Shown here one piece after another: positions 19,114 to 32,600 of a DNA stretch of 64,000 nt (position 1 is the first letter of the stretch; the number at the start of each line of letters is the position of its first letter). This DNA comes from Rhynchonema sp. JSB1_4 (taxonomy: Eukaryota; Nematoda; Chromadorea; Monhysterida; Xyalidae). Made by a program: the position numbers and the translations under genes. The stretch spans positions 41,193-105,192 of the forward strand of contig JASAMV010005084.1 of NCBI GenBank assembly GCA_030248065.1, written 5' to 3'. The notes beneath the pieces were generated by a model, which worked only from the letters and a program-made list of their open reading frames with translations, was not told where the DNA came from and made no database searches.

Positions 19114-19959
19114 CCGTAAAACCTAAAATACAGGGGGGGGGGGGCTGTATTTTTTCACTGACCCCTTTTAGGGGGGGCTGTATTTTTGGGGGGGCTCTAT
19201 TTTTGGGGGGGCTGTATTTTTTCGTTGCCCAAAATCTCAAAAAATGTTCCAAAAAATACCCCTAAAATGGAGTTCTGTCAGGGTGTTACTGGTCATTATT
19301 GAGTGTTTTTAGGTGCAGATCTTCCATAAAAGGCTTTACGTAATCATATACTCAACCACAAACGTTGTACACAAGGTGTGTTATACAAGAACTTGACTTG
19401 ACTTTACGACCCCCAAGCAATGGTGTGGCTGGGGGGGTGGGGGGGTCCCCCCCCAAGGTACAGTAGGTAGGTTGCCGCCCCTCGCCTGGTACAGTAGGTA
19501 GGTTGCCGCCCCTCCCCTGGTACAGTAGGTAGGTTGCCGCCCCACCTAACTTTTCACCCAAAACATTCATTTTTGGCTTAAAATTGCATAAAATTAGCAT
19601 ATTTGTCTGCAAATAGGCGAAAAATCGCACGCTGCGCGCGAAATTAGTGTTTTAGGCCACATTTTCTTCAGTATTTAGACATAAAAAATTTCGGTTTCCA
19701 GATGACCCCCCCCCAAGTGGTACGACCCCCCCCCCCCAAGCAAGGCGGGTACAGTAGGTAGGTTGCCGCCCCGCATTTTGGGTGGTACAGTAGGTTGCCG
19801 CCCCGCCTGGGTAGCTACACCACTGCCCCCAAGTGGGGAATTCCAAGTTGGGGGGGGGCTGTATTTTTGGGGGGCTCGATTTTTTCACTGAACCCTTTTA
19901 GGGGGCTGTATTTTTGGGGGGGCTGTATTTTTGGGGGGGCTCTATTTTAGGGAATACGG
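19114..19959. mobile_element. CCGTAAAACC element, third copy, carrying a hAT insertion
   Basis: Starts CCGTAAAACCTAAAATAC and ends TAGGGAATACGG, with TA flanks. Interrupted at CCCCCAAG by the element at 19418-19825. Confidence 0.75.
19418..19825. mobile_element. hAT-type MITE, CA(G/A)TGGTGTGGCT ends
   Basis: Left end CAATGGTGTGGCTGG and right end AGCTACACCACTG; exact target duplication CCCCCAAG. Subterminal word GTACAGTAGGTAGGTTGCCGCCCC in part or whole is iterated three times at the left and twice at the right. Confidence 0.88.
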
Positions 19960-20455
19960 TAATTCACTGACCCGAACCTGAAAAATTGTTCCCAGAAATA
20001 CCCCCAAAAACCCCTAAAAACGGGTTTGAAAGGATGTTTTTTCGCTTGCAACCGCATTTATTCGTGTCTATTCGTCAATAGGAGGCGTATTATGTGCTCT
20101 GAACAAACAACAAACGTGCATACATGTACCTGTACACCACTATCAAGCCTTAATACACTACAGTATAGGGGATGTTACTTTGGGGGGGCTCTATTCCGGG
20201 GGGGGGGGGGGCTCTATTAATTCACTGACCCCTTTTTGGGGGGGGGGGTGTTTTCGGGGGGGGGGGGCTCTATTCCGGGGGGGCTGTATTTTCAAATTCA
20301 AATTTTATCTGCAAGGTATTTAGGTTTTTACGGTACGTTCTTAAGTACTGGAAAAGTATTTGGAAAAAAAACGGTTTTTTTTTTCGAAAAAAAACCGTTT
20401 TTTTTCCACGAAAAATAAAGAACGGTTCTTTATGACAGTATACCCGGGTTCTATG

Positions 20456-22109
20456 TCCGACAATACGGTAACGGTAAGCAATTCCCAATTTCCAACAACA
20501 TATTTCTTTTTCTTTGCGTTCGAGAGTCCGGCTCGGCTCAGCGCGCGCGGAATGTGACGACCATAGCCATTGGCCACAAGCCATTCAACAACTCGCTTCG
20601 CTGCATTATATTGCTGCAACGGCTGCATTTATACACTTACATTTATTTTCTCTGGGAGACTACTATGTACTACTTCCGATCGCAAAGATCAACAGTTCGC
20701 ATAGTACTAATTTAGTCCAAAAATACAATCCACAAGACCTCAGGGTCGTGGATAGGATTCGTACACTGTATATACGTTTTCCGCACTGGATCCGTAGCAC
20801 TAGGTCCATTGATCATTGGGATCCATAGTCGTACTTTTGGGACTTCTGTGGGTCCACTGTGCACATGTGTTGCAGCAAATTTAAGATGGTGATGCACAAG
20901 CAGATCACAGTGAGCCACGTTTGAACTAAGCATGTATTCAATACTTCTGCGCAAGCAGGTATGCCGCCCCGATTCCGGAGTGGTATTTTCTGATACAACC
21001 AGCTGATCACATTCGATACAGTGGTTCTCGCACAACAAACCACCGGTATTCGAATCCAAGTGCTGTAGCGCTATATCGCAAACGAGCAAAGAGTTCGTCA
21101 CTTTTTTGCATTGCGCCATTTTCATTGAACATTACCCCCAATCGGGCTTATTGTAATGCCGTCAATTCAAGTCAACCCTGACACGCACATTATATTTCTC
21201 ATTCAGAGCTGCTTGAGTTGACGACTTCCAGTTGGCTACGCAATTGGCAACATACGATAGCCAATGTTTCATGTGTCATCGCCCGCCCCGCTTCAACATT
21301 ATTTTGCTCTCGCAGATAGTTTTCTTGAAACAACTGCAGAGCAGCGCACCTGTCCAATCTGATCGAGCTCGTTGTCAGACCAATGTGTGGGCGTGCACGC
21401 GACGTGGTGGACTAACAAGTTTGGGTCCCTGCTCACTAAAGGTCATCAGGGCAACGGCTGACTGAAGATGACGTTGTAAAATACTGCCTACTTTTAGCAA
21501 TAGTTTACTAATTAGCAATAGCATAAATCTTCACATAATTAACCAATATTTTCGATCACCATATATATTTTCGAAATTTTTGTTGCATGTTAGTTTTGTT
21601 TTGGTTACAAATAAGCATGATTTTCAGATGATCCCATTGTGTTGTTGAGTTCTTCGCTTGCATGATCATGCTCCCATTCCTGTCACTTTTGTTGAAAGTC
21701 TTCTGATTGATCACAAAAGTCTCACTGACTCACATAAATTTTACTTCAGAACGCAAATTAGTGGCACCACATAATCGATAAAAATCCACGGAGGAATAAC
21801 ACAAAACACACTCGAAAACTGAAAAGGCAATAAAAAAGGTAAACAATAACCGGATCGATACAAATGAAATCGATTCTCATTCTCACGAAATTAACAACGA
21901 AAAATAAAAAAGCAACCACTTCAGACTCAAAGCTATAGAAAACGGCAAGAAGTCTTATAGCAAAAAATACGCAAAAACCACGCAGAAACCATTACAAATT
22001 AAATTCATTACAAATTAAAATGCCCATAAAGTACGCACCAACAAACCACAGCCCGTGTTTGATAAAAACAATATCATCCCATCAACAGTTAGTTGCCTGC
22101 GCATTGTAA
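20456..22109. other. No supported gene
   Basis: Unique, AT-rich in its second half (21.5-22.1 kb). A 137-codon minus-strand frame at 21125-20712 has several Cys/His but no recognisable domain, splice context or paralogue, so it is not called as a gene. Confidence 0.4.
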
Positions 22110-22298
22110 TCTATACTACTAAAACAGGAAGACGTATGTGTGTATGTATGTGTGTATGTGGCCCCCTCCCACGGAAGGGCGGACGGGTCAATTTTCACGG
22201 GTAGCTTTGGGTATGCTAACGGGTCTTCGGGGGAGGGGGGAGGGGGTACGGCACGGGCGCGGCGCTGTAGCCGGGCCGTAGGCACGGGTCCCGTCTAG
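22110..22298 (+). mobile_element. Short Helitron-like element
   Basis: Begins TCTATACTACTAAAACAGG and ends ACGGGTCCCGTCTAG, with the hairpin ACGGG-T-CCCGT directly before CTAG. The left flank base is A and the right flank base is T, the A/T target expected of Helitrons. The interior has TGTGTATG repeats. At 189 bp it is non-autonomous. Confidence 0.72.
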
Positions 22299-23248
22299 TA
22301 TTCTGACAAAAACACTTTTGAAGTGCACAGCCAGAACGGAACCATGACCAACAACATCCTTCAAATGACTACCACGGTCGCTCAATAAAAAACATCAAAA
22401 ACAACCGCCGTGACGTCTCAGAGTTACCAGCAAACAGTTCAGCAGACAAGCGGGCTTGGCCTCATCACATGATAGGTTCGAGGCTTTGATGGTAAAAAGT
22501 GCGTGGACATTTGGGGCCACACTACAACGAGTAAGAATAAATACACATTACAAAAGTAATCAAAAAAAATAAATGCCTGATGCACGTTCAAAATATCCGG
22601 AAGCAAAGCAACCCCACTATGCGAGGTATTCACAAGCAGTTTTTGGGCATCTGCGGCAAAGAGGATATTTGCACTTTTTGGTCTCAAAGACACTACAACT
22701 GTCGTAGATACAAATACGGCAAACAATTAAATGACAATACAATAGGTACTCATAAAATATAGAATCTGTGGATAATTTTACGATTTTCTACCATCTTGCA
22801 CGTTAGTGACCCAAAGCCGGGAAATCGCGTTCGAGCAGCCAAATCATACGACAAAATGGACAGTCTTTCTTCTGATCGAACCATCGCAGAATGCACTGAA
22901 AAGCATCGCAAAATGGACGAATGTTTTTCCGTATCGGTTGGTACATTGAATCGAAAAGATGAAGTTACACTTGGTGGTTGCACTTCATCAGCAGATGAGC
23001 ACTGGGTGCACACGTAGAACAGGTGACTGATGTAACATAGTGCATTTTGCAACATTCCTAACGACGATCAGTAATCCAGCCCAGATCCTATCCGATCACC
23101 AAGATTGACTTACAGTCTACCGCGTGTGCAGTGAGTGAAACCCGTCCATTATGCATGAACAACAGTTTCGTGGCGCAAACAGGCGAACATCCTACGCGTC
23201 AACAACAAAAATCCCAGACAGCTTTCATACGTGTGGGTCACTGCCACC
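22299..23248. other. No supported gene; should contain or precede the end of gene A
   Basis: The second half of the gene A RING was expected here or further left. No exon with a C..YL..R.CP.C pattern in the right phase was found. Confidence 0.35.
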
Positions 23249-23633
23249 CAGTGATGTAGTTGGTCCGAGCAAGAAAGCTAGCTAGCTGGAGGGGTACGGC
23301 GCAAGAAAGCTAGCTAGCTAGCCGGGTACCCCGATTTGGGGGGTATTGGTCCAGAAGTCAAAAACAGGGGTATAAAAATTGGTCGAAATTATGCTAAAAT
23401 AAGCCTTAAAATGCGTATTTTTGTGCACGTGTGAGAAAATTTGACCGAATTTGACCATTTTGGCCCATAAAATGGTCATTTTGGCACTAAAATCAACACT
23501 TTATTAACTTGGTGACCGGAGCAAGAAAGCTAGCTAGCCAGTTTGGGGGGGGTATGGGTTTCGGAGCAAGAAAGCTACCTAGCAGTTGGGGGGTAATACC
23601 CCCCATACCCCCCCCCCCCCAACCACATCACTG
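23249..23633. mobile_element. hAT-type MITE, CAGTGATGTAGTTGG ends (copy 2)
   Basis: Exact target duplication CTGCCACC. Same GCAAGAAAGCTAGC subterminal words and nearly the same length as copy 1. It lies directly after the RING exon of gene A. Confidence 0.92.
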
Positions 23634-23689
23634 CTGCCACCACTGACGACCAACTGTACCACACATAATCTATCCGAATCCAACCATGC

Positions 23690-26600
23690 CCCGTACGACA
23701 TACATGAGTGTGGAATGCGTTCTTGCACGACGGACAGCGTTCGATGTTGTGCGCCTGCACGGGATGCAGTTTCATCGGGTCCATGCAGATCGCGCATTCG
23801 TCGGCGGCCCGACGCGATGAGGCCAGTGATTGGACACCAGTCGCCGCCGAACTAGCTGCAAATGGAGCACATCATGTCCACGTGTCAAATTTTATGATTT
23901 CGTATTCTCACTTTTCTTCGAGTTCAACGAAGGTATAGGCGTTTATCTTGTGCCGCGCACAATCAAAACAAACAGTAGACGTGCGGCGCTGCGGTGATGT
24001 TTCACATCCAAATAGAATAGCGTGAAGGGCCCAGCAAGGCACGTGAAACAGCTACCATGGACGGAAAACAATGCATACACCCAGAGACAGTGTAGTGGCA
24101 GGCCAAGCCCATGTGTGCGAGTAGCATGATGCAGCGTTTGATACCGGAGGTGTGAAAGGCATGATTTGGTCACTCAAAAAGATAAAAAAACAGCGTTTCT
24201 AGCACAAATTTTGGTCAAAAATGGGCAAAAATTAAGGCTCTATTCAACATTTTTTGCTGAAATCGCCTTAAAATGCTCATTGTAGGCAGGCGACTTCTGA
24301 GAAAAGAGGTCGAAAGACACCGATTTTGCGTTTGAAGGGCATAAAATTGCATGTGAGAGGAACGATTTGGAGGCGAAACTTATAAGTACTCATCAACACC
24401 CCCACCCCTCGGATTTTTTCGACGTAAGTATGGCGAGGGAGTAACCCATCCGGTACTATGTCCAGAGACGATCTTCCGTTGGACAAAAGAACTAACGTCT
24501 GGGCGACGGTTGCTGCTGCATCACTTGTTGTTGTTGTTGAATGAAGTTTTGCGCAACGAGCGGCGCGGTGTCAGGCGGCGAATCGGATCGATCAACGGTC
24601 AACGCGTGTGCGTCGGTCGACATATTTTGAGCGGAGGAGGTGGTCGCAGCTTGTTGTTGCGGGGCTGCGACGGCCAACTGTGCTTGCTGTTGTTGTTGTT
24701 GTTGTTGTTGTTGCAGTTGTTCAAGGTACACACGGAAGTCGTCCGGAATCGCCAGCTGAAATATGACAACAAGGCATACTGGATCCACTGTTCAAACAGC
24801 AAATAATATTATGCAAAAATAGTTCATAAAAAGTCAGTGCGTGCGTGAATTGAGTAACTGACAAGCCGACCGTTACATCATCGAGCGTGTTGCGTGAAAT
24901 AATATCGCAATCGGTCTCTCAAAGCTCGATAAAAAAACACGTGACCAAGTTCGATATCTTGACAAATAATATTTTGATGCCAAAAATTCTGAGCACGCAC
25001 CCCACGTCCGTTGTATATTTCGAGCAGCATATTGACGGCAATTGTCTCGACGCTGTTCAACGCCGTCAACAGGCCGGCCGCACGCAGATGGCGCAGGAAA
25101 TCCATCACGTAGTTTCTGAAAACGTATGAATGACAACCCGTCGTGTTTGTATCACGTGAAAGTGCCAGAAGGACCAAGGTTAGAAATACAAAGTTATTCA
25201 CCTTGTGACTTCAGGGAAATATGCATGCACAATCGTCAGTATTTCATCAACATACGACCGACGTTGTTCTTGTTGCGGCTGCGCGGGTGGTGGTGGCGGT
25301 GTCGGGGCAGCAGCTGCCGGTGTTGCATTCTACAACACGAATGTGCATGAGTCAATTAATCAGAGAATACGAATCGGGGACCACTTTCAACTTCAGAATG
25401 AAATTCGTGACATACGGGGTGAAGAAGAATGCACATTTTCAATCCATGCTTGTTTGGGTCTTTCATCACTTAGACAAAAGTTGAACAGACATGCCACTTG
25501 TAGCATGGTTGATGAGGAGCGTCCACACGCGCGACGAACACAACAGGTAAATGCACGAAACGACACTGTTGGTGCACTGCCAAGGCGTGACAGCGAGTGA
25601 TCGAAGCAAGTCACAACACTGTGGTTCCTAGTTTAAGACGAGGCCACGTTTAACGTGTAATATTCGACTGCGTCAAGCAGATCCCAAATAGCCAATCACC
25701 GAAACCAGTCACAAACATTTCCGTCTCATCCAACCGACGCATAAAACGCCCTTCCCCAGCCCCAACTGACCGACAACTGTGGCTGCGACTGTTGCACGAC
25801 TTTGCCATGTTGCACGACGTGCACTGCCTGCTGTGATCGTTGCACGTTGTCCACCACCGTCGATGGGGCGATTCCAAGTGGCACAGTTGTTGGTGCTGCC
25901 GTGGCAACGGGTGCAGGTGCAGATTGCTGCATTGGAATGCTGGGTGGAGGTGGAGCTTGTTGTTGCTGCTGCATTGTTGTTGACGAGAGGTAGCCGTTTG
26001 GCAATTGAGCGGCGGGACGCGATGCTTGCTGTAAATCGCATTTTTGGATTTGCCCAAGCCGGTCATCGTGAGGGAACTCATTCTGACCTGTCACTCCTGA
26101 GCCTGGCATTCGGGGATCCGCACAAGGGATGACTTTAGACTCTAACAAAAAAATGAAACGAAACACAAACCGGAAACCTATGTTGGCGGAAAAACCGGTT
26201 TTTTATATTTCGTGAAAAACCGAAAAATGAGAAAAAAAACCGATAAAGAACCGCAGTGTATCAGGGGAAGCTCAAATAAGGTATTTGTGACCAGTGGTGT
26301 CGTTGAGAAATCGAAATTTTCCCATACCCAGCCCAATTTTCGGGAAATTTCCCATGCATACCCCCAAAAATTTCCCATACCAGGGGGGGGTTTCCAAAAA
26401 CTCAAAAATTTCCAATACCCGAGGGTGGGGGTTTGAAAAAAATGACCCCAAAAATCTTCTAAAAGTGCCAAAATTGGTCTAAAAAGTGCTTAAAACAGAG
26501 TTTTCTTGCGGTAGTAAGCGATTTTTGACATTTTTGGACGAAAAATAGCCAATTTTGGTACTTCTCTGGGTCAAAAAGTCATTTCTTAGGGGTGCTTGTT

Positions 26601-29600
26601 CCAAAAGTGAAAAATTTCCCATACCCCCGGCCGATTTCCCATACCCCATACCAGGGGGGGTAACCCCCCCCCCCCAACGACACCACTGTTTGTGACACAT
26701 AGTAATGTTAGCACAGACAAAACAGTGGTGCCTATGGGTGTTTTTGATGCTTATTGTGACTAAAATAGTTGAAACCAGCCACATTGACATCGCCCGCGCT
26801 TGGCCAAAGTTGTTCTGAACAAAAATATTTCCCAACTTCAGTCAAAAATTGCAAAATTTCGTGAAAAAAGACCGATGTTTCTCGGACGCTGAGGTTTTTT
26901 CGTTTTTTTTCTCGTCCAGATGGACCACGTCACGAAAAAAACGGTTTTTTTCATCAGCCAGTATACGGAAACCAACCGTTTGTTGTTGTTGGTGTTGCAG
27001 TTGGTGCGCGGCAATGGCAGCATTGACACTGCCCGACGTGTTCGACGTGTGACTGGCGCGCGACGTTCGCCCTGACAGATCAGGCACGGGCAGCTGCGGT
27101 GCGACCGGGATGTGGTGCTCGACCAGGGTGATGTCGGGCAGCGAGTCAAAGTCGACGCCACGCTGCACGCGCGACAGACAGTCGGTGTAGTGCGCCTGTG
27201 ACAATGTACCGAACGGGAATAGGGAGGAAACAGTGGCAATTAAATAAAGAAAAGCGGTACGAGTTTTTGTATTTAGCGTCAGCCTGCCTTCGCAGACGTT
27301 TGGCGCACTGAACATCACAACAAGGCCAAGGTCAGATGACCAAACGAACAAACGCTGGCTGGTTCTATGCTCGCATGAAACATCGCTGCAGACAAGTTTC
27401 GTCAGAGCAGTACTCCATGGCGGTATGATATGATAGAACCACACAATGCGCGCTGAAATCACATGAGTCCTGCCCTGCGGCGTCTGTTGCGTATGCGCAC
27501 TGTTGTTGCGTATCACAGCCGAACCCGAATGCACAACCCAAAAAAAGGCTTGGCCTGAGCGTGAAGCACACGAGGCGACACACCTCATCCTCCACGTTCG
27601 TTTCTCTGTAACACGTCAGTCAGACAAACTGCTCGCTTGGTGACAAGAACATCAGTAAGATTCGAAACCAGTGCGAGCCGCACTGGACAAGAGCGCTTGT
27701 GAGTTGACACCGTGCATTTGTGAACCTTGCTTTTCGATTTGGCAGATAAGCCAAGACAAAGCAAATCAAATTCAGTTACGCTTGTTGCCAAAAAAAACAA
27801 AAGCGCCGCAAAAATGTTTTTTTTGACGTTTCGGTGCCCAACAGGCGACCTTCTTCAGGCAACTGGTGCGCAGTGGCATGTCGATTAAATAGCCAGTGCA
27901 CAGCATCAGTTGACCGACCTTCATCAGCGCGCACACGCGCAATTAAGCCAAAAAAGTAAAATAAATGTTCAAGAAAACACCGACAGAGGGCATGTCACAC
28001 CAGCGGACAGCCATTGAAAATAGAAAATTGACATTGTTTACGTCTGTGTGTCTGGCTGAAACATCAGCCAACCTGCATGCGCACTGGCTGTATACATGTG
28101 AAAATTAATAGACAAGAAAGATGATGTTTCGCAGGGCAACGATGATGTGCAGAAACATCTTAACATCTGCAAATGCAACTCGTAACACGTACGGTACACA
28201 AGACGCGCCGCAAACAATCGCCCCGATGCTCTTACCTCAATAGTGATGCCGTGTTGTTGTATGCGTTTGATTGTGTCATTCCATTCTTTGGCGTGTGCAC
28301 GCCATTGAGCGATCAGATCACGATTTTGATTAGGGTCCGTTGACAATCTGCAGTTTTACTTTGTTCGGCATAAATAAATCGACATTCTTAGCGCAACAGA
28401 TAAGATCTGTGGAAAATGATGCCCACTAACGCATCAGCAATCTTCTTCGCCTTGGCCGAATTATCCTTCGCCTCGCGAATTTCCATTTCCATTTTTCGTG
28501 CGAACAACTGCTGATGTAGACGCAACACACGGGTCTGAACGAAGAGAAACATTTTGAAAAACTACCAGAAAGCGAAAACAATACAAAAAACAACTGTCTT
28601 GAATAATTCAAATTTATTTTGCACCAGAATGACAACAGAAAGGTGAAAAAAATACACCAAACTCACATCGGCGGCCATGACGCGTTGTTTGGCTAAATTC
28701 TCACTCGCCTCTCGTTCCATTCGTTTGGCATCGCGCTCCTCGAGCTCTTTTCGTAAAGCTGCCATTCTGAAACGGGCAAATAGAAAAATCGCACAAACAA
28801 GCGCAAGACAAAATTAGGTGTCAAGACAAAACCACACTTACTCTTGCGCATGTCTGGTCATCTGGCCACCTTTGTCTTTGCGTTCGTTTTTCAACCTGGA
28901 AACAAGAACATGAATGCTGATGAAATGAAACGTTTATGCTAATGAAATGAAACGTTTATGCTAATGAAATGAAATGTTTATGCTAATGAAATGAAATGTT
29001 TATGCTAATGAAATGAAATGTTTATGCTAATGAAATGAAATGTTTATGCTAATGAAATGAAATGTTTATGCTAATGAAATGATATGTTTATGCTAATGAA
29101 ATGAAATGTTTATGCTAATGAAATGAAATGTTTATGCTAATGAAATGAAATGTTTATGCTAATGAAATGAAATGTTTATGCTAATGAAATGAAATGTTTA
29201 TGCTAATGAAATGAAATGTTTATGCTAATGAAATGAAATGTTTATGCTAATGAAATGAAATGTTTATGCTAATGAAATGATATGTTTATGCTAATGAAAT
29301 GAAATGTTTATGCTAATGAAATGAAATGTTTATGCTAATAAAATGAAATGTTTATGCTAATGAAATGAAATGTTTATGCCAATGAAATGAAATGTTTGAA
29401 AAAGCATAACGGCTAATGGAAACCAAAACAACTTACGACTGTTGGGCGTCAGTAAGGTCTTTGTGCAGCTGCTTTATTTCTTTTTCCAACGCCTGAAAAT
29501 CGCCATAGGAATTGGATTCTGATTAGAAACTAAAAAAACCAACAAGTAAGAAATAAGCACGAAGATCGTTTCTAAACACAAACTTTTTTCTCGCTCTCCA

Positions 29601-32600
29601 AATTCTTGAACTTCAATTGCATTTTGTGTTGTTGGTCGTTGAATTCAGTCTGTTTGTCAGCCAGCTGCGATTCTAGTCGTGCCTGAAAAACGGGTGTGAT
29701 AAAAATTACGCACGTCGGTTATCATCAGGCTAAAAAGCATGATGCAGGGGTTGGTCGAGACGAATTTAAGCATTTTTTTCGTGGCGAGATTGACCAGCAA
29801 GTTCAATGGGTGATATTTTCGAAACGGTGTAAAGGTCGGTAGAAAGCTCGGTCGACAGCTCAGTGTGATAGACCTCGGTGTAAACTTGAAACATTCCACG
29901 TTAATAACAGGCAATGTTTCACGTTTACACCGAGCTGCGCCGACCGAGCTTTCGACCGAACTTTACACCGACCTTTACGCCCAACTGACCTTTACACCGT
30001 TTCGAAAATTCCACCCTATACCGGCACGGACACTGATTTGCAACGTGGCACATGAACGATAATCAGCAGGAGACCCGAAATAATTGAATACCAGCTGAAC
30101 CAACCACTTCCTCCGTCAATTCTTCGATGTTTTCGCGTTCCACTTTCGATGTCACGCTGCCCAACGTTTCGTCCACGTCAATACTGCTGCAACGAGAAAC
30201 GACAACAATTTGAGAAAATTGCATGGAAAACTGCAAAACGGCAAGATAATGAAACCAGAAGTTACCCATTGTTCGAATTCAGCATCATCCTGGCACTGCT
30301 GCTGTTGTCATCGTCATCTATCGATTGATCGACCGTTGACGGACTTTCCGACTGCAAAGAATTTTGTTTCTAGTAAAAAAGAAAGCTGTGAGAAATTCTG
30401 ATACCGTCTCCACAACAACGGAATAAATCCAACAACTAACATTTAGACGCATCTTGGTCAGTTCAAGCGCCGCCGCCGTCAACGTCTTGTCTGAGTCCCC
30501 ATTACCATGGAATGCCGTCGTCGATCCATAAAGACTGCAATCACAATTGTCTTCACAAAATTGGGAATAAAAAATAAAAATCTTCGACGAATCAAGCAAT
30601 CACTGATTTGCGCACTTTTTCGTTCTGTCACTCTCAAATCCCAATTCCAGTTGATCGGCCTTCACCTTGTCTTTCTTCTTTTTCTTTTTCGACTTCACGC
30701 CGGCAGCGATGGGCACGGGCTCGGTGAGTGGCTGGGATTGCAGTGCGGCTGAAAACAAAAATCTCAAATTATGGCTTTTTTGAGAACCGGAAAAAAGCAT
30801 GCACTGTGCGTTGTTGTAAAAGCGACTACTCACGTTCAACCGTAGATAGTAGTTCTTTGGACAAATCAATGGATGAGGCATCTGAAAAATGATCCAGCAT
30901 TTAGCATTTTATTTATCTGTGATCGATTCAAATAAAAAAAACCTGATGAAAAACGCACTGTTCGATTCAGTATCGAGAGTCACAATCGGTTTCGTTTCCT
31001 CCACTTTATTCGAATAACTACCACTGCGCCCTTTTGCCGGTTGTTGATGTTGCTGCTGTTTCTTGTCTTCTTTTAGTTTCTCTTTTCGACCGCGCTGATC
31101 CGCTGGTGCAGGATGATCTTTGGCGTTGCGCTGAATATTGTCATTAGATCAAGATCAAAAGTATCATCATAGTAAAGCATGAATTAACCGCACTCAAAAA
31201 TATTCAATTTCTACAAAATTTCGCGGTTTGTTTGTAACGTTAATATGTCCTACGCATCAGAAAAAATAATTTACCATAGCAAAAAAGAAAATGCTTGTAG
31301 TTTACTTCCAAGCGGTCAGAGCTCATATTTGTATTACATTTCAGGTAAAGTCAATCCACGCAAGCATTAGTTCTGGTTGTCGCGGGGATGGCTGCATTCT
31401 AATCTGTTACCGAAACACAACTCACCGTCTTATCCACTTCACCGTCACTGTTGTGTTGAATAATTTGCGAGATTCTACCAGTGCACGACGGCGTATAGCA
31501 CTGCGCGTTCATGAAATCCTATAGATTTTTTGGTAGTTTAATCGTGCTGCTAGCGAAATGAGTTCGTCTGCACACGAAATCAGCTGAATGAAAATTTCAA
31601 CACATTTTGTTGGATTCAAGAGTGGTCTGGGAACCAACATAAATTGTGCAGGCTTTATATTTCATGTCAAACGAAAGTCGATCTCCGACTCGGCTCAGTG
31701 AACGGCGCATGAAATGTTCTAGCCATTTCACAAAAATGGGTCATTTTTACAACTCTGTGATCTGTGATGAAGATAATTTTGAATGATCACAAAATTAATT
31801 GCAAGACTTCCATGACAACAAACAGCGTTGCGGATATTCCACAGTCCGCACCCGGATGCGTAGTGCAGCGTGCATCTGCATGCAATGCAACACATTTGGA
31901 CACACACTCGCTCACAGAACAGTTGTGTGCCATCACACAACGGAACCAGCAGTATTCTTGAAACAAACGTTACGCAACGGCACAAAAACACCCAACCACA
32001 CCGACCTTCCACTCCATATTGTTCGCCTTTTTCTCAAACAGAAAGCACTCGTTGTGCATGAACGCGCGGCAGTTCTCGGGCGCACACCTGATCTCGACGT
32101 ACGAGTCGCGGTCGATGTCCTTGCGCACACCTTCGTCTTTGGGATCGGCTGCAAACAATGTCAAGATATATAACTCAGCCGTACATTGCAAATAGCAGAA
32201 GAATCATCGAGAAATCATGAAAACAGACGGTAAATTCGAACACGAAAACGACACCAATAATCAAACTGCACGCACGATAGTAGGCGTCACGTCGATGTTT
32301 CTTGCACTCAACGGCCACACAACGATATGTCGGTTTGGTGGACGCTTTGGCGGCGGTCACCTCCAGACGCTCTTGTTTCACCAATTGCTGCAACGAACAA
32401 AGTACCGGATTGCAATGGCATGTGGTCAGTCAAACAGTGCCAACACCCACACACAACAACACAATTTTCAAGACACCAAATGTCCAGCGCAGGCACACAC
32501 ACACACACACACACGACCGACCTTCAAATGCTCCTCTCCATCGACCACCGTCGTCCTGTACAATTCATACATTTCATTGTCATCCGATTCGTGCCAGCCT

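Larger units (their letters stand above)
17665..20455. mobile_element. TATACTGGCAGG element split by a TA-inserting element (copy 2)
   Basis: The left half (17665-18036, duplicated at 18635-19004) stops at CGAAATTA. The right half resumes at TACGTTCTTAAG (20334) and ends near 20455 with GACAGTATACCCGGG. Copy 1 reads through this point as CGAAATTACGTTCTTAAG, so the interruption is an insertion with a TA duplication. Confidence 0.8.

Noticed and set aside
20712..21125. 137-codon minus-strand frame with several Cys/His
   Set aside because: No recognisable zinc-binding spacing, splice partner or paralogue; could be chance in a gene-poor stretch.
22796..23055. Candidate second RING half of gene A (CYISHLFYVCTQC on the minus strand)
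   Set aside because: It resembles C..YL....C.QC, but the only nearby acceptor gives a different phase with an early stop.
28918..29396. CRISPR-like array
   Set aside because: Direct head-to-tail 22-bp repeats without spacers, in an animal intron: a minisatellite.
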